Assembly: GCA_002423495.1 (NCBI GenBank)
Contig: DIWN01000027.1
Location: 1,366 to 13,803 of the forward strand
From: Anaerolineaceae bacterium UBA6105
GTDB taxonomy: Bacteria; Chloroflexota; Anaerolineae; Anaerolineales; Anaerolineaceae
Reading direction: 5' to 3'
DNA: 12,438 bases
Position 1 is the first letter of the stretch. Each line of letters begins with the position of its first letter. The notes under the pieces were generated by a model, which was given only the letters and a program-made list of their open reading frames with translations, ran no database searches and was not told where the DNA came from. Position numbers and translations under genes: made by a program. This document shows, in pieces, positions 1-6,359 of the stretch.

Positions 1-589
1 GGGCTGTCCCAGGCGGGTTCGCCGGGTTTGGCGGACTCCAGAGGGCAAAATCCATGGGATGTTCTTTGCGTTCGTCCACCTGAACACGCGAGCCGGCGTT
101 CATGGTGTCAAGCCGCCGACCGGAGAGCTTGCCATAGTCCGGTTTGGACTCCACGCTATAGTACACATCCCCATCCACCTCGTAAGCGGACTTGTTGCGG
201 ATCAGCTGGCTGATCATCTCAATGATTTGCGGCATATCTTCAGTCGCGCGCGGGTTTTTGGTGGCTGGCAGGACGTTCAACCCGTCCAGGTTGGCTTTAT
301 ATTGGTTGATATACTGATTTGCCAGTTCAAAGGGGTCGCGCCCCAGATCATTAGCTTTGGCAATAATCTTGTCATCCACATCGGTGAAGTTCATGACGAA
401 ATTGACGTCATAGCCGGAATACTCCAGGTAACGCCGCACTATGTCGAACACAAGGGCCGACATGGCGTGACCGATGTGCGATTCGGCGTAGACCGTCGGA
501 CCGCAAACATACATCCTGACCTTGCCCGGCTCGAGGGTTTTAAAGTCCTCTTTGGAACGGCTGAGGGTGTTATAAATCTTTAAGCTCAT
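1..589 (-). CDS. cysS: Cysteinyl-tRNA synthetase, N-terminal part, with an apparent frameshift near the window edge
   Basis: Class I aminoacyl-tRNA synthetase that charges tRNA-Cys with cysteine in the cytoplasm. The reading from the ATG at 589-587 gives 184 residues that match the family without interruption: MYVCGPTVY with the zinc-ligand Cys29, the HIGH motif at residues 38-41, NFTDVDDKII at about 67-76, and the HPMDFALW block ending at residue 184. An AGGA Shine-Dalgarno sits 7 nt before the start. After W184 (codon 40-38) the frame turns into an unrelated Pro/Asn-rich string, while the next frame reads SAKPGEPAWDSP, the expected CysRS continuation. One base is therefore missing at about 36-37, where an AAG codon seems to have become AG. 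The rest of the gene lies outside the window. It follows the YacL-like gene by 15 nt, so the two are probably cotranscribed. Because cysS is normally essential, a sequencing or assembly error is more likely than a true pseudogene. Confidence 0.95.
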   Translation of the reverse strand, partial: MSLKIYNTLSRSKEDFKTLEPGKVRMYVCGPTVYAESHIGHAMSALVFDIVRRYLEYSGYDVNFVMNFTDVDDKIIAKANDLGRDPFELANQYINQYKANLDGLNVLPATKNPRATEDMPQIIEMISQLIRNKSAYEVDGDVYYSVESKPDYGKLSGRRLDTMNAGSRVQVDERKEHPMDFALWSPPNPANPPGTA

Positions 590-604
590 ATCAATTTCCT
601 GTTT

Positions 605-1672
605 TCATTCGAGGCTTGGTTTGGCAAAAATCATCCGCCCGGCAGAAGTCTGCAAGATTTTGGTGACGGTGACTTCAATCTGTTTGTTAAGGTAAGGCTG
701 ACCATTTTCAATGACCACCATGGTGCCATCATCAAGATATCCAACACCCTGATTGTATTCTTTGCCTTCCTGGATTACCGCAATCTGCAGGCTTTCTCCA
801 GGCAGGATGATGACTTTGACGGCGTTGGCAAGGTCGTTAATGTTTAGTACATTCACGCCCTGAAGTTCGGCCACCCGGTTCAGGTTGTAATCGTTGGTCA
901 GGATTGGGGCGTTCATTTGGCGCCCAAGCAGCACCAGTCTGTCATCCACCTCGCGCACACCTTCCACGTCAATGTCGCTGATGACCACATTTACTTCTTT
1001 GTTCTCCTGGAGTTCACTGAGCACGTCCAATCCGCGCCGTCCGCGCTGGCGGCGGAGGCTGTCGGCAGAGTCGGAGACGAACTGCAATTCATTGAGCACA
1101 AAGCGCGGGACGACCAGCGTTGCGCCCAAAAATCCGGTTTTGGCGATATCAGAAATGCGTCCGTCGATGATTGCGCTGGTATCCACCAAAACGCGCCTTT
1201 CACTCTCAACTTTAGCACGCGCTGGCATCTTGCTGCTCATATTCTTGAAAAGATTCAAAAAATCATCCCGCCTTGTGACGAATAGGACTGCTCCCAGGTA
1301 GCCAAATAGCAGCAAACCGGCAAGGGGCAAAATCTGGCCGAGAGGCCTTGGCAGTAGGGAAAGCGGATATGCCATGATGGCAGCGATGATCAGACCAATG
1401 GTCATGCCAATTAGCCCGCTCATAAGTGATTGGGCTGAAGATTTTGTAAAAAGTTTTATCAAAGCCCGGAAAGGCTTGATCGTGATGTAGGGGGTGATTA
1501 AAAAGCCAAACGCGGCGAAAATTACCGCGATGAGTCCGGTTACCACACCCTGGGAAAGAGTGAGCACATCAACAAATTGCTGAACGTAATTATAAATAGG
1601 GAGACTGGTGAAAGCTCCAATAATACCAAGAACAATTGCGCCGATGATACGTGAAATAAATATTGCACTCAT
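605..1672 (-). CDS. yacL: Membrane-anchored PIN-TRAM domain protein (YacL family)
   Basis: Predicted membrane protein with a cytoplasmic PIN-fold nuclease-like domain and a TRAM RNA-binding domain, 355 residues. The N-terminal part holds about four hydrophobic segments (roughly residues 5-22, 42-60, 82-102 and 113-132). The PIN domain runs from about 160 to 285 with its acidic set visible: D164 in VLVDTSAIID, E195 in VLNELQ, D243/D244 and D261 in LTNDYN. The TRAM domain covers about 290-350. The start is the ATG at 1672-1670 because GGAGGT lies just upstream; an in-frame ATG at 1726 would add 18 residues, lacks this signal and would fall close to the predicted transcription start. In Bacillus, yacL sits in a cluster running radA, disA, yacL, ispD, ispF and on to cysS; here cysS follows directly. 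The exact role of YacL proteins is not settled; RNA processing or binding at the membrane is an inference from the domains. Confidence 0.92.
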   Translation of the reverse strand: MSAIFISRIIGAIVLGIIGAFTSLPIYNYVQQFVDVLTLSQGVVTGLIAVIFAAFGFLITPYITIKPFRALIKLFTKSSAQSLMSGLIGMTIGLIIAAIMAYPLSLLPRPLGQILPLAGLLLFGYLGAVLFVTRRDDFLNLFKNMSSKMPARAKVESERRVLVDTSAIIDGRISDIAKTGFLGATLVVPRFVLNELQFVSDSADSLRRQRGRRGLDVLSELQENKEVNVVISDIDVEGVREVDDRLVLLGRQMNAPILTNDYNLNRVAELQGVNVLNINDLANAVKVIILPGESLQIAVIQEGKEYNQGVGYLDDGTMVVIENGQPYLNKQIEVTVTKILQTSAGRMIFAKPSLE

Positions 1673-1723
1673 ATAAGACCTCCATTTTAACGTGCAGAAT
1701 AAATTTGTAACGAAAAATAAATT

Positions 1724-1759
1724 CACTAAGATAATAGCACTCTAAGCGACCAGAGTCAA
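1724..1759 (-). promoter_or_regulatory. Sigma-70-type promoter of the yacL-cysS operon
   Basis: On the minus strand, TTGACT (1759-1754) is followed by exactly 17 nt and then TATTAT (1736-1731). Transcription would start near 1724, giving a leader of about 50 nt that contains the GGAGGT ribosome site of the YacL-like gene. This is one of the two best -35/-10 pairs in the window. Confidence 0.75.
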
Positions 1760-1858
1760 AGAATTGTTGCACTTTCTGATGAAGTTCATACACGGCTGGC
1801 AGATTGAATTAGGATAGGTAATGGTTCATAGGTAATAGGACAGCGTGGAAAGTTAGTG

Positions 1859-1879
1859 AATTCGTTGTATAAACGAATT
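1859..1879. repeat. Small AT-rich hairpin left of the repeat island
   Basis: AATTCGTT (1859-1866) and AACGAATT (1872-1879) are perfect 8-bp inverted arms around a 5-nt loop. Read on the plus strand it is followed by only a short T stretch, so a terminator role is weak. It lies between the yacL promoter and repeat copy 1. Just to its left, ATAGGTAAT occurs twice in tandem (about 1815-1837). Apart from the promoter and these short repeats, nothing else is seen between 1760 and 1886. Confidence 0.4.
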
Positions 1880-1886
1880 TTCCGAT

Positions 1887-2082
1887 ATTGCGAGGGACGA
1901 AGCAATCTAAGCTGTATGCCATCAAGGGATATCTGTGGTCTAAATGCACTTCGTGAAACGTTACGATGTTCCTGTTACCTGATACGTTTGTGCTCCACCA
2001 GCAGTTTAGATTGCTTCACAACCCTTGTAAAAAGACACAAGGGCAGGAGAGGTTCGCAATGACAGAGGAAAGACAAACCATC
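1887..2082. repeat. Palindromic interspersed repeat, copy 1, with a 25-nt inserted hairpin
   Basis: This stretch is a direct copy of 2417-2587, differing by only a few substitutions plus a net insertion of 25 nt. It starts with ATTGCGAGGGACGAAGCAAT and ends with GGTTCGCAATGACAGAGG, which are inverted versions of one another; an inner pair GAAGCAATCTAA / TTAGATTGCTTC is also present. The insert near 2021-2047 carries its own hairpin, CCCTTGT (2022-2028) and ACAAGGG (2037-2043). The outer left arm is eroded compared with copy 2. The unit is non-coding: short open frames in copies 1 and 2 share the same peptide only because the DNA is repeated. The right end stops 7 bp before the stop codon of the GIY-YIG gene. 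Confidence 0.9.
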
Positions 2083-2089
2083 TCCATGC

Positions 2090-2377
2090 TTACCAATCAA
2101 CCGGCAGATCTTTCCACTCTGGATTTTGCTCTTCGATCAATGAAATCTTCTTAGCGCGGCTGCCCCCCTTAATCCTTTTCTCTTCAGCAATGGCACTATA
2201 AACATCACTTGTTTCTGCGTAATACACCAGATACTTTGACTTATAACGTGAAGTGAAGCCCCCGCCCTGACCGTTCTTATGTTGCCGGATGCGTTGTGGC
2301 AGGTTGTTGGTTATGCCGGTATATAAGGTTTGGTGGGAGCTGTCGGTGATGATGTATACATAATAGATCTTGGTCAT
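2090..2377 (-). CDS. Small GIY-YIG nuclease-superfamily protein
   Basis: A 95-residue protein made almost entirely of one GIY-YIG domain, of the stand-alone UPF0213/YhbQ-like sort. Visible landmarks are YYVYII (residues 5-10) for the GIY strand, YTGIT (19-23) for the YIG strand, R29 in LPQRIRQHK, E65/E66 in AIAEEKRIK and N85 in EEQNPEWKDL, so the catalytic set looks intact. The family cuts DNA; the cellular role of these small members is mostly unknown. I chose the ATG at 2377-2375 because the frame further upstream only reads through repeat copy 2 (giving SLDCFVPRND-type filler). No Shine-Dalgarno is seen; a TAAAAT box ends 7 nt before the ATG, so a leaderless transcript is possible. The gene lies tightly between two direct copies of a palindromic repeat, which suggests that it travels or spreads with them; this is inference. 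Confidence 0.9.
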   Translation of the reverse strand: MTKIYYVYIITDSSHQTLYTGITNNLPQRIRQHKNGQGGGFTSRYKSKYLVYYAETSDVYSAIAEEKRIKGGSRAKKISLIEEQNPEWKDLPVDW

Positions 2378-2410
2378 CCAAATTATTTTACTGTAGCAAG
2401 GATGATTTTT

Positions 2411-2587
2411 TCTGTCATTGCGAGGGACGAAGCAATCTAAGCTGTATGCCATCAAAGGATATATGCGGTCTAAATGCACTTCGTGAAACGTTACGATGTT
2501 CCTGTTACCTGATACGTTTGTGCTCCACCAGCAGTTTAGATTGCTTCACAAAAGAGGTTCGCAATGACAGAGGAAAGATAAATCATC
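2411..2587. repeat. Palindromic interspersed repeat, copy 2 (best preserved)
   Basis: The outer arms TCTGTCATTGCGA (2411-2423) and TCGCAATGACAGA (2559-2571) are a perfect 13-bp inverted repeat. The inner arms GAAGCAATCTAA (2429-2440) and TTAGATTGCTTC (2536-2547) are a perfect 12-bp inverted repeat. Between them lies about 95 bp almost identical to copy 1. With no coding capacity and terminal inverted repeats, this resembles a MITE- or REP-like element. The stretch 2378-2746 holds only this copy and copy 3. Confidence 0.9.
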
Positions 2588-2602
2588 ACCGTGCCCTTCT
2601 GT

Positions 2603-2743
2603 CCTTGCGAGGGACGAAGCAATCCAGACTGTTCGCCCAAAATTAGCGTGTGAGGTTCACAAATCCTACCTGGAATAATCAGTTTGATCCGGTTGCCTGA
2701 TATGTTTCTGTTCTGCCACGAGTTCAGATACTGATTAAGACAG
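2603..2743. repeat. Palindromic interspersed repeat, copy 3 (degenerate)
   Basis: It begins with CTTGCGAGGGACGAAGCAAT, the same left end as copies 1 and 2, and toward its right end carries a diverged form of the shared GTTACCTGATACGTTTGTGC block (about 2690-2730). The middle is poorly conserved and the right outer arm is missing, so this looks like an older, decayed insertion. It ends just beyond the 3' end of the zinc-ribbon gene. Confidence 0.7.
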
Positions 2744-2746
2744 ATT

Positions 2747-3049
2747 TTATACCGGCTGGTCGGTTTGAGGGCGCGGTTTGGCGGGTTTGGTCTTGGGGGT
2801 CTTGGGTGCAGGATGCGGCAAATAGGGCTTGGCTGGGTTCGTCAGCAAGCGCTGTAAATTGATTAATGACGTGGGGTCATAAATGGTGAATCCACAGACA
2901 TCACAGATCCAGGCAGGGAAATCAGGCACCATCACTGGTTTGCCGTTGGTGCGCGCAGCGAAACTGCGCTTTCCAGGCTGGATCCTGCCAAAGTAGCAGT
3001 GTGGGCAGACCTCCGGGATTTCAGGGAATGTTTTAGGTGTTCGTTTCAT
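2747..3049 (-). CDS. Small zinc-ribbon protein (YgiT/MqsA N-terminal-like) with a Pro/Lys-rich tail
   Basis: A 100-residue protein. Two CxxC knuckles, C15/C18 and C49/C52, separated by about 30 residues, predict one zinc ribbon in the spacing seen in YgiT-type zinc fingers. Residues 72-100 are rich in Pro, Lys and Thr and look disordered. There is no helix-turn-helix domain, so it is not a full MqsA-type antitoxin, and no toxin partner lies next to it. The start at the ATG 3049-3047 is chosen because upstream codons in this frame overlap lepB and resemble nothing. It begins 14 nt after the lepB stop, which suggests that it is the last gene of the cdaA-ybbR-der-lepB transcript. No clear Shine-Dalgarno is seen. 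Function unknown; binding of a nucleic acid or protein through the ribbon is the most that can be inferred. Confidence 0.75.
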   Translation of the reverse strand: MKRTPKTFPEIPEVCPHCYFGRIQPGKRSFAARTNGKPVMVPDFPAWICDVCGFTIYDPTSLINLQRLLTNPAKPYLPHPAPKTPKTKPAKPRPQTDQPV

Positions 3050-3063
3050 TCTTTGGGGTGCTC

Positions 3064-3663
3064 TTAAGGTGAGGCAAGAACCAGACTCGGGCTCAGTAAG
3101 ACGCGGATGCGGTCGAGCGGCCAATATATGATGATTGCTTTCCCAACCACCCACTCCTGCTGCACGAAACCCCAGTCATGCGAATCAGAAGAGTGGTTGC
3201 GGTTGTCTCCCAAAACGAAAATCTCCCCTTCAGGCACTTTCCACTGGCCAGTGTATCCAGGCAGTTCAGCGATGTATGGTTCAGTGATGACCTGTCCATT
3301 TACCCTTACGACACCGCCACTAATCTTAACTACATCTCCGGGCAGACCAATTACACGTTTGATGTAATCTTCGGTGACTGTACCCTGGTAATGAAAGACG
3401 ATAATGTCGCCGTGTTTGGGTTCGCCAAGTTTGTAGGCCAACTTGTTTACCACCAGAAGATTACCCTCGTGCAGTGTGGGTTGCATGCTGATGTTGTAAA
3501 CCCGCACACGTGAGGTGGCGGCATTAAGCAGCAAAAACAACACCACCGCCATCAGGATGGTCTCAATTAAATCGCGCCAAAAACCGCGCGCTTTCTTCCC
3601 GGGGGCATCTTGATCTGTTGGTTCAACTACGGTTGTTTCAATTTCGTTTTGTTCCACAAGCAT
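3064..3663 (-). CDS. lepB: Signal peptidase I
   Basis: Membrane-bound serine protease that removes signal peptides from exported proteins. About 199 residues: a hydrophilic N-terminus, one membrane segment (about 33-51), then the S26 catalytic domain. Visible are the nucleophile Ser59 in NISMQPTL, the general base Lys102 in YIKRVIGLPGD, and the GDNRNHSSDSHDWG block from about residue 152. The short C-terminus fits the Gram-positive-like form with a single anchor. The start is uncertain: a GTG at 3675 lies four codons upstream of the chosen ATG at 3663, and neither has a well-placed Shine-Dalgarno. The gene lies about 60 nt downstream of der in a conserved-looking envelope cluster. Catalytic assignment is secure; the exact start is not. 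Confidence 0.95.
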   Translation of the reverse strand: MLVEQNEIETTVVEPTDQDAPGKKARGFWRDLIETILMAVVLFLLLNAATSRVRVYNISMQPTLHEGNLLVVNKLAYKLGEPKHGDIIVFHYQGTVTEDYIKRVIGLPGDVVKISGGVVRVNGQVITEPYIAELPGYTGQWKVPEGEIFVLGDNRNHSSDSHDWGFVQQEWVVGKAIIIYWPLDRIRVLLSPSLVLASP

Positions 3664-3693
3664 CCATTCTATCACGCCGTCACGCGTCGTGAA

Positions 3694-3706
3694 CTCCGCT
3701 ATTATA
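3694..3706 (-). promoter_or_regulatory. Possible -10 box upstream of lepB
   Basis: A perfect TATAAT on the minus strand (3706-3701) sits in the gap between der and lepB and would start transcription near 3694. No recognisable -35 hexamer lies at the right distance, so this may be only an internal or weak promoter that supplements read-through from der. Confidence 0.3.
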
Positions 3707-3722
3707 TATCAAACCAGGCAAA

Positions 3723-5108
3723 CTAATCCTCTAAGCTTTTACGCTCGCGTTTCTTCAGGACTAAATGGATAGGCGTGCCGGTGAAAGGTATCTCTTTGCG
3801 GATCTGGTTCTCCAGGAAGCGTACATAGGTGAAGTGCCCCAGGGCTGGGTCGTTGCAGTACAACAAAAACGTAGGCGGCTCAGTTTTTACCTGCGTGCCG
3901 TAATAGATGCGGAAAGGCTTGCCAGTTCCGGCAGTTGACTGATGCATATCCTGGGCGTTGATCAGAATGCGGTTCAAAAGGGAAGTCGGCACCTTGCGCA
4001 GGCGTTCCTGCTGGACCTGTTTCACCAGCGGTAACACCTGGTGAACACGTTGACCGCTCAATGCTGAAAGGAACAAAATCGGGATGTAGGGCAAAAAGTT
4101 CAGCTGCTGACGGATTTCGCGTTCGAATTCCATGCTGGTGTTGGTGTCTTTTTCAATCAGGTCCCACTTATTGACTACCAGGATCACGCTTTTCCAGGCT
4201 TCGTTGATGTATCCGGCGATGTGGGTATCCTGGGCGGTGATGCCGGTGGTCGCGTCCACGACCAACACAGCCACATCACAGCGTTCAATCGCCTGCATAG
4301 CTCGCAGGACGGAATACTTTTCAACACCCGGGATGATGGATCCGCGTTTTCGAATGCCAGCTGTGTCGATCAGAATATAGTCCTGATCATCAATAGTGAT
4401 GGGTGTGTCGATCGCGTCGCGTGTGGTGCCGGGGATGCTGCTGACGATTGCCCGTTCCTTGCCGATTAACTTATTCAGCAGGCTGCTTTTGCCAGCATTC
4501 GGTTTGCCGACGATGGCAACCTTAATGGCTGTTTCCTCGACTTCTTCTTCCACCTGGACGGGAAAATGTGCCACGATCTCATCTAGCAGGTCACCTGTTC
4601 CAGTGCCGTGGATGGCTGAAATCGCGAAAGGCTCACCAATCGCCAGGGAGTAAAAATCCAGGGCATTCAGGCGGGCGGTTTCACTGTCGGCTTTATTGAC
4701 TGCCAGGATGATAGGCGGCATCAGTTTGCCTTCCTGTTTGCGCTGGCGGCGGCGCAGCATGCTGGCGACTTCCAGGTCTGCCTGGGTAACCCCGCTGATC
4801 GCATCCACCACAAACACCACCACATCCGCTTCTTCGATTGCCACTTCCACCTGGGCGCGGATTTCATTGATGAAGTCTGCAGAGCCGATGGAGAGCGGTG
4901 CCTGATCGCGCTGTTTGCTGGGGTCAATCCCGCCTGTGTCGACCACGAAAAAGTTATGTCCAGCCCAGTAACCTTCCGACACAAGCCGATCGCGCGTGGT
5001 GCCAGGAACTTCATCAATGATGGCGAGGCGCTGTTCCACCAGGCGGTTGAAAAGGGTACTTTTTCCCACGTTGGGTCTTCCGACGAGCACAATGACAGGT
5101 TTATCCAT
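3723..5108 (-). CDS. der: Ribosome-assembly GTPase Der (EngA), two tandem G domains
   Basis: Essential GTPase that helps mature the 50S ribosomal subunit. The 461-residue protein shows both GTPase domains: G1 motifs GRPNVGKST (10-18) and GKPNAGKSS (201-209), switch regions PGTTRD (35-40 and 226-231), DTGG (57-60) and DTAG (248-251), and NKxD motifs NKAD (138-141) and NKWD (313-316). The last about 90 residues form the KH-like domain typical of Der. Length is normal. The start codon at 5108-5106 follows AGGA at a spacing of 6 nt. It begins 27 nt after ybbR, so cotranscription with cdaA-ybbR is likely. Nothing appears damaged. Confidence 0.97.
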   Translation of the reverse strand: MDKPVIVLVGRPNVGKSTLFNRLVEQRLAIIDEVPGTTRDRLVSEGYWAGHNFFVVDTGGIDPSKQRDQAPLSIGSADFINEIRAQVEVAIEEADVVVFVVDAISGVTQADLEVASMLRRRQRKQEGKLMPPIILAVNKADSETARLNALDFYSLAIGEPFAISAIHGTGTGDLLDEIVAHFPVQVEEEVEETAIKVAIVGKPNAGKSSLLNKLIGKERAIVSSIPGTTRDAIDTPITIDDQDYILIDTAGIRKRGSIIPGVEKYSVLRAMQAIERCDVAVLVVDATTGITAQDTHIAGYINEAWKSVILVVNKWDLIEKDTNTSMEFEREIRQQLNFLPYIPILFLSALSGQRVHQVLPLVKQVQQERLRKVPTSLLNRILINAQDMHQSTAGTGKPFRIYYGTQVKTEPPTFLLYCNDPALGHFTYVRFLENQIRKEIPFTGTPIHLVLKKRERKSLED

Positions 5109-5135
5109 TAAAAATCCTATTAATTTGTTTTTCTT

Positions 5136-6359
5136 CTATCTCGTGATTACGACTTCAATTAAACCTGGCAAAGTCGAATCCAGCCGCAGTTCAGGGCGGT
5201 CGAGCTCAACTTTGGGAGATAACTGGTAAGTTCCCTCTGTCAGCCCCGTCAGGTCCAGGGTAACAAAGACCGAAGTTGTTCCGATATTTTCGAGCAGATT
5301 CATCGGACCAGAGATGTAAACATCCACGGTCAGCGGTGAGAGTTCTGCCTGGAGCCCTTCTGCAAGATTGATAAAAGTGACCGGCACTCCGATGATTTGG
5401 GTTGAGTTATAGATGGCTTCCACACCTACGGTAACTAAAACGGATTGATCGCCAATTACCACAATGCCTTCTGGCAGCTGCAGACCGACCCGCGATTCAA
5501 AACTTTGCTGAGCGCCATTCAAATTTACTGGTTCAGTCTCAATAAAGGCAGGCATATCGCCTATCAGGTCGGGATTAGCCGCATAAACCGTCAGCGTAGG
5601 CGGATTCACGACGATATTGGTCAGGTGGTAGCCCTGAGCCACTGAGCCGTTAGTGATGATCCTGACAAAGACGTTGCGATAGCCAACCAACTGCTCCACA
5701 TCAATGGTCACATCAACCCGGTTAGGGCTGAGCACAACACCTTCCACGATGACCCCGGATTCATTTAGGGGCTTGAGGTCCAGCGTGCGACTGATGCTGG
5801 ATGTAAGCTCTGAGATGTCGATGCTGGCAGCAATCTCAACCACGCTTTCCACTAGCGACTCGGGTCCAACCAACTTGGCTTCCGACTGGCTAAGTCTTGC
5901 TCTGCGGGTCTGATATCCCACAGGTAAGCTTCCCGTCTGCACCAGGCTGATGGGCAGGGTTTTGGAGGAAACCTTTTCGAGGGAGAGGTCCACAGAAGCT
6001 GGCGAGACTTCCACCACCAGGGCTGGTTTTAGCTCAACAAGGACCTCGGGGATGAGGGTATGGTCGCCGGCTTCAAGCCCTGAAAGGTTTATGTTGGCGT
6101 TGATCAGGCTTGGATTGTTTGCCAGGCGCGCATGCACCGAGCTGGGAGCCTTGATGGTGACATTCACGCCTTCAACCTGTTGACGTGTTATCACCAGGTC
6201 GGGGTTTTGCCCAAGAATTTCCAGTTCGATCGGAGTTTCATAGGTGATGATCTGATTAGGATCACTGGCAGTAACAGATGACACCCAGACAATGATCGCC
6301 AGCATCAGGGCGGTCAGCAGCGTGGGCAGGAGGGAAAGAAATTTACGAATCAATTTCAT
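5136..6359 (-). CDS. ybbR: YbbR-domain membrane protein, regulator of diadenylate cyclase (CdaR-like)
   Basis: A 407-residue protein with an N-terminal membrane anchor (about residues 8-30) followed by an extracytoplasmic region built from about four YbbR-type beta repeats. Recurring pieces such as LVGPESLVESV, VDVTIDVEQ, VTVGVEAIYN and VDVYISGP mark repeat boundaries. In Firmicutes the YbbR protein CdaR binds CdaA and modulates c-di-AMP synthesis from outside the membrane. The gene overlaps the end of cdaA by 17 bp (6343-6359), implying translational coupling and supporting the same partnership here. The start at 6359-6357 gives a sensible anchor (MKLIRKFLSLL) with SD-like GGAGG lying upstream inside cdaA. 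Specific activity toward this CdaA is inferred from context. Confidence 0.9.
   Translation of the reverse strand: MKLIRKFLSLLPTLLTALMLAIIVWVSSVTASDPNQIITYETPIELEILGQNPDLVITRQQVEGVNVTIKAPSSVHARLANNPSLINANINLSGLEAGDHTLIPEVLVELKPALVVEVSPASVDLSLEKVSSKTLPISLVQTGSLPVGYQTRRARLSQSEAKLVGPESLVESVVEIAASIDISELTSSISRTLDLKPLNESGVIVEGVVLSPNRVDVTIDVEQLVGYRNVFVRIITNGSVAQGYHLTNIVVNPPTLTVYAANPDLIGDMPAFIETEPVNLNGAQQSFESRVGLQLPEGIVVIGDQSVLVTVGVEAIYNSTQIIGVPVTFINLAEGLQAELSPLTVDVYISGPMNLLENIGTTSVFVTLDLTGLTEGTYQLSPKVELDRPELRLDSTLPGLIEVVITR

Noticed and set aside
59..583. 174-codon plus-strand open frame
   Set aside because: Lies opposite cysS, whose minus-strand reading matches a known family over this whole stretch.
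1856..2646. Two short plus-strand open frames (1856-2062 and 2446-2646) with the same peptide core, as if a repeated small protein
   Set aside because: The identity comes from the repeated palindromic DNA, there is no ribosome site, and the ends differ; a coding role is not supported.
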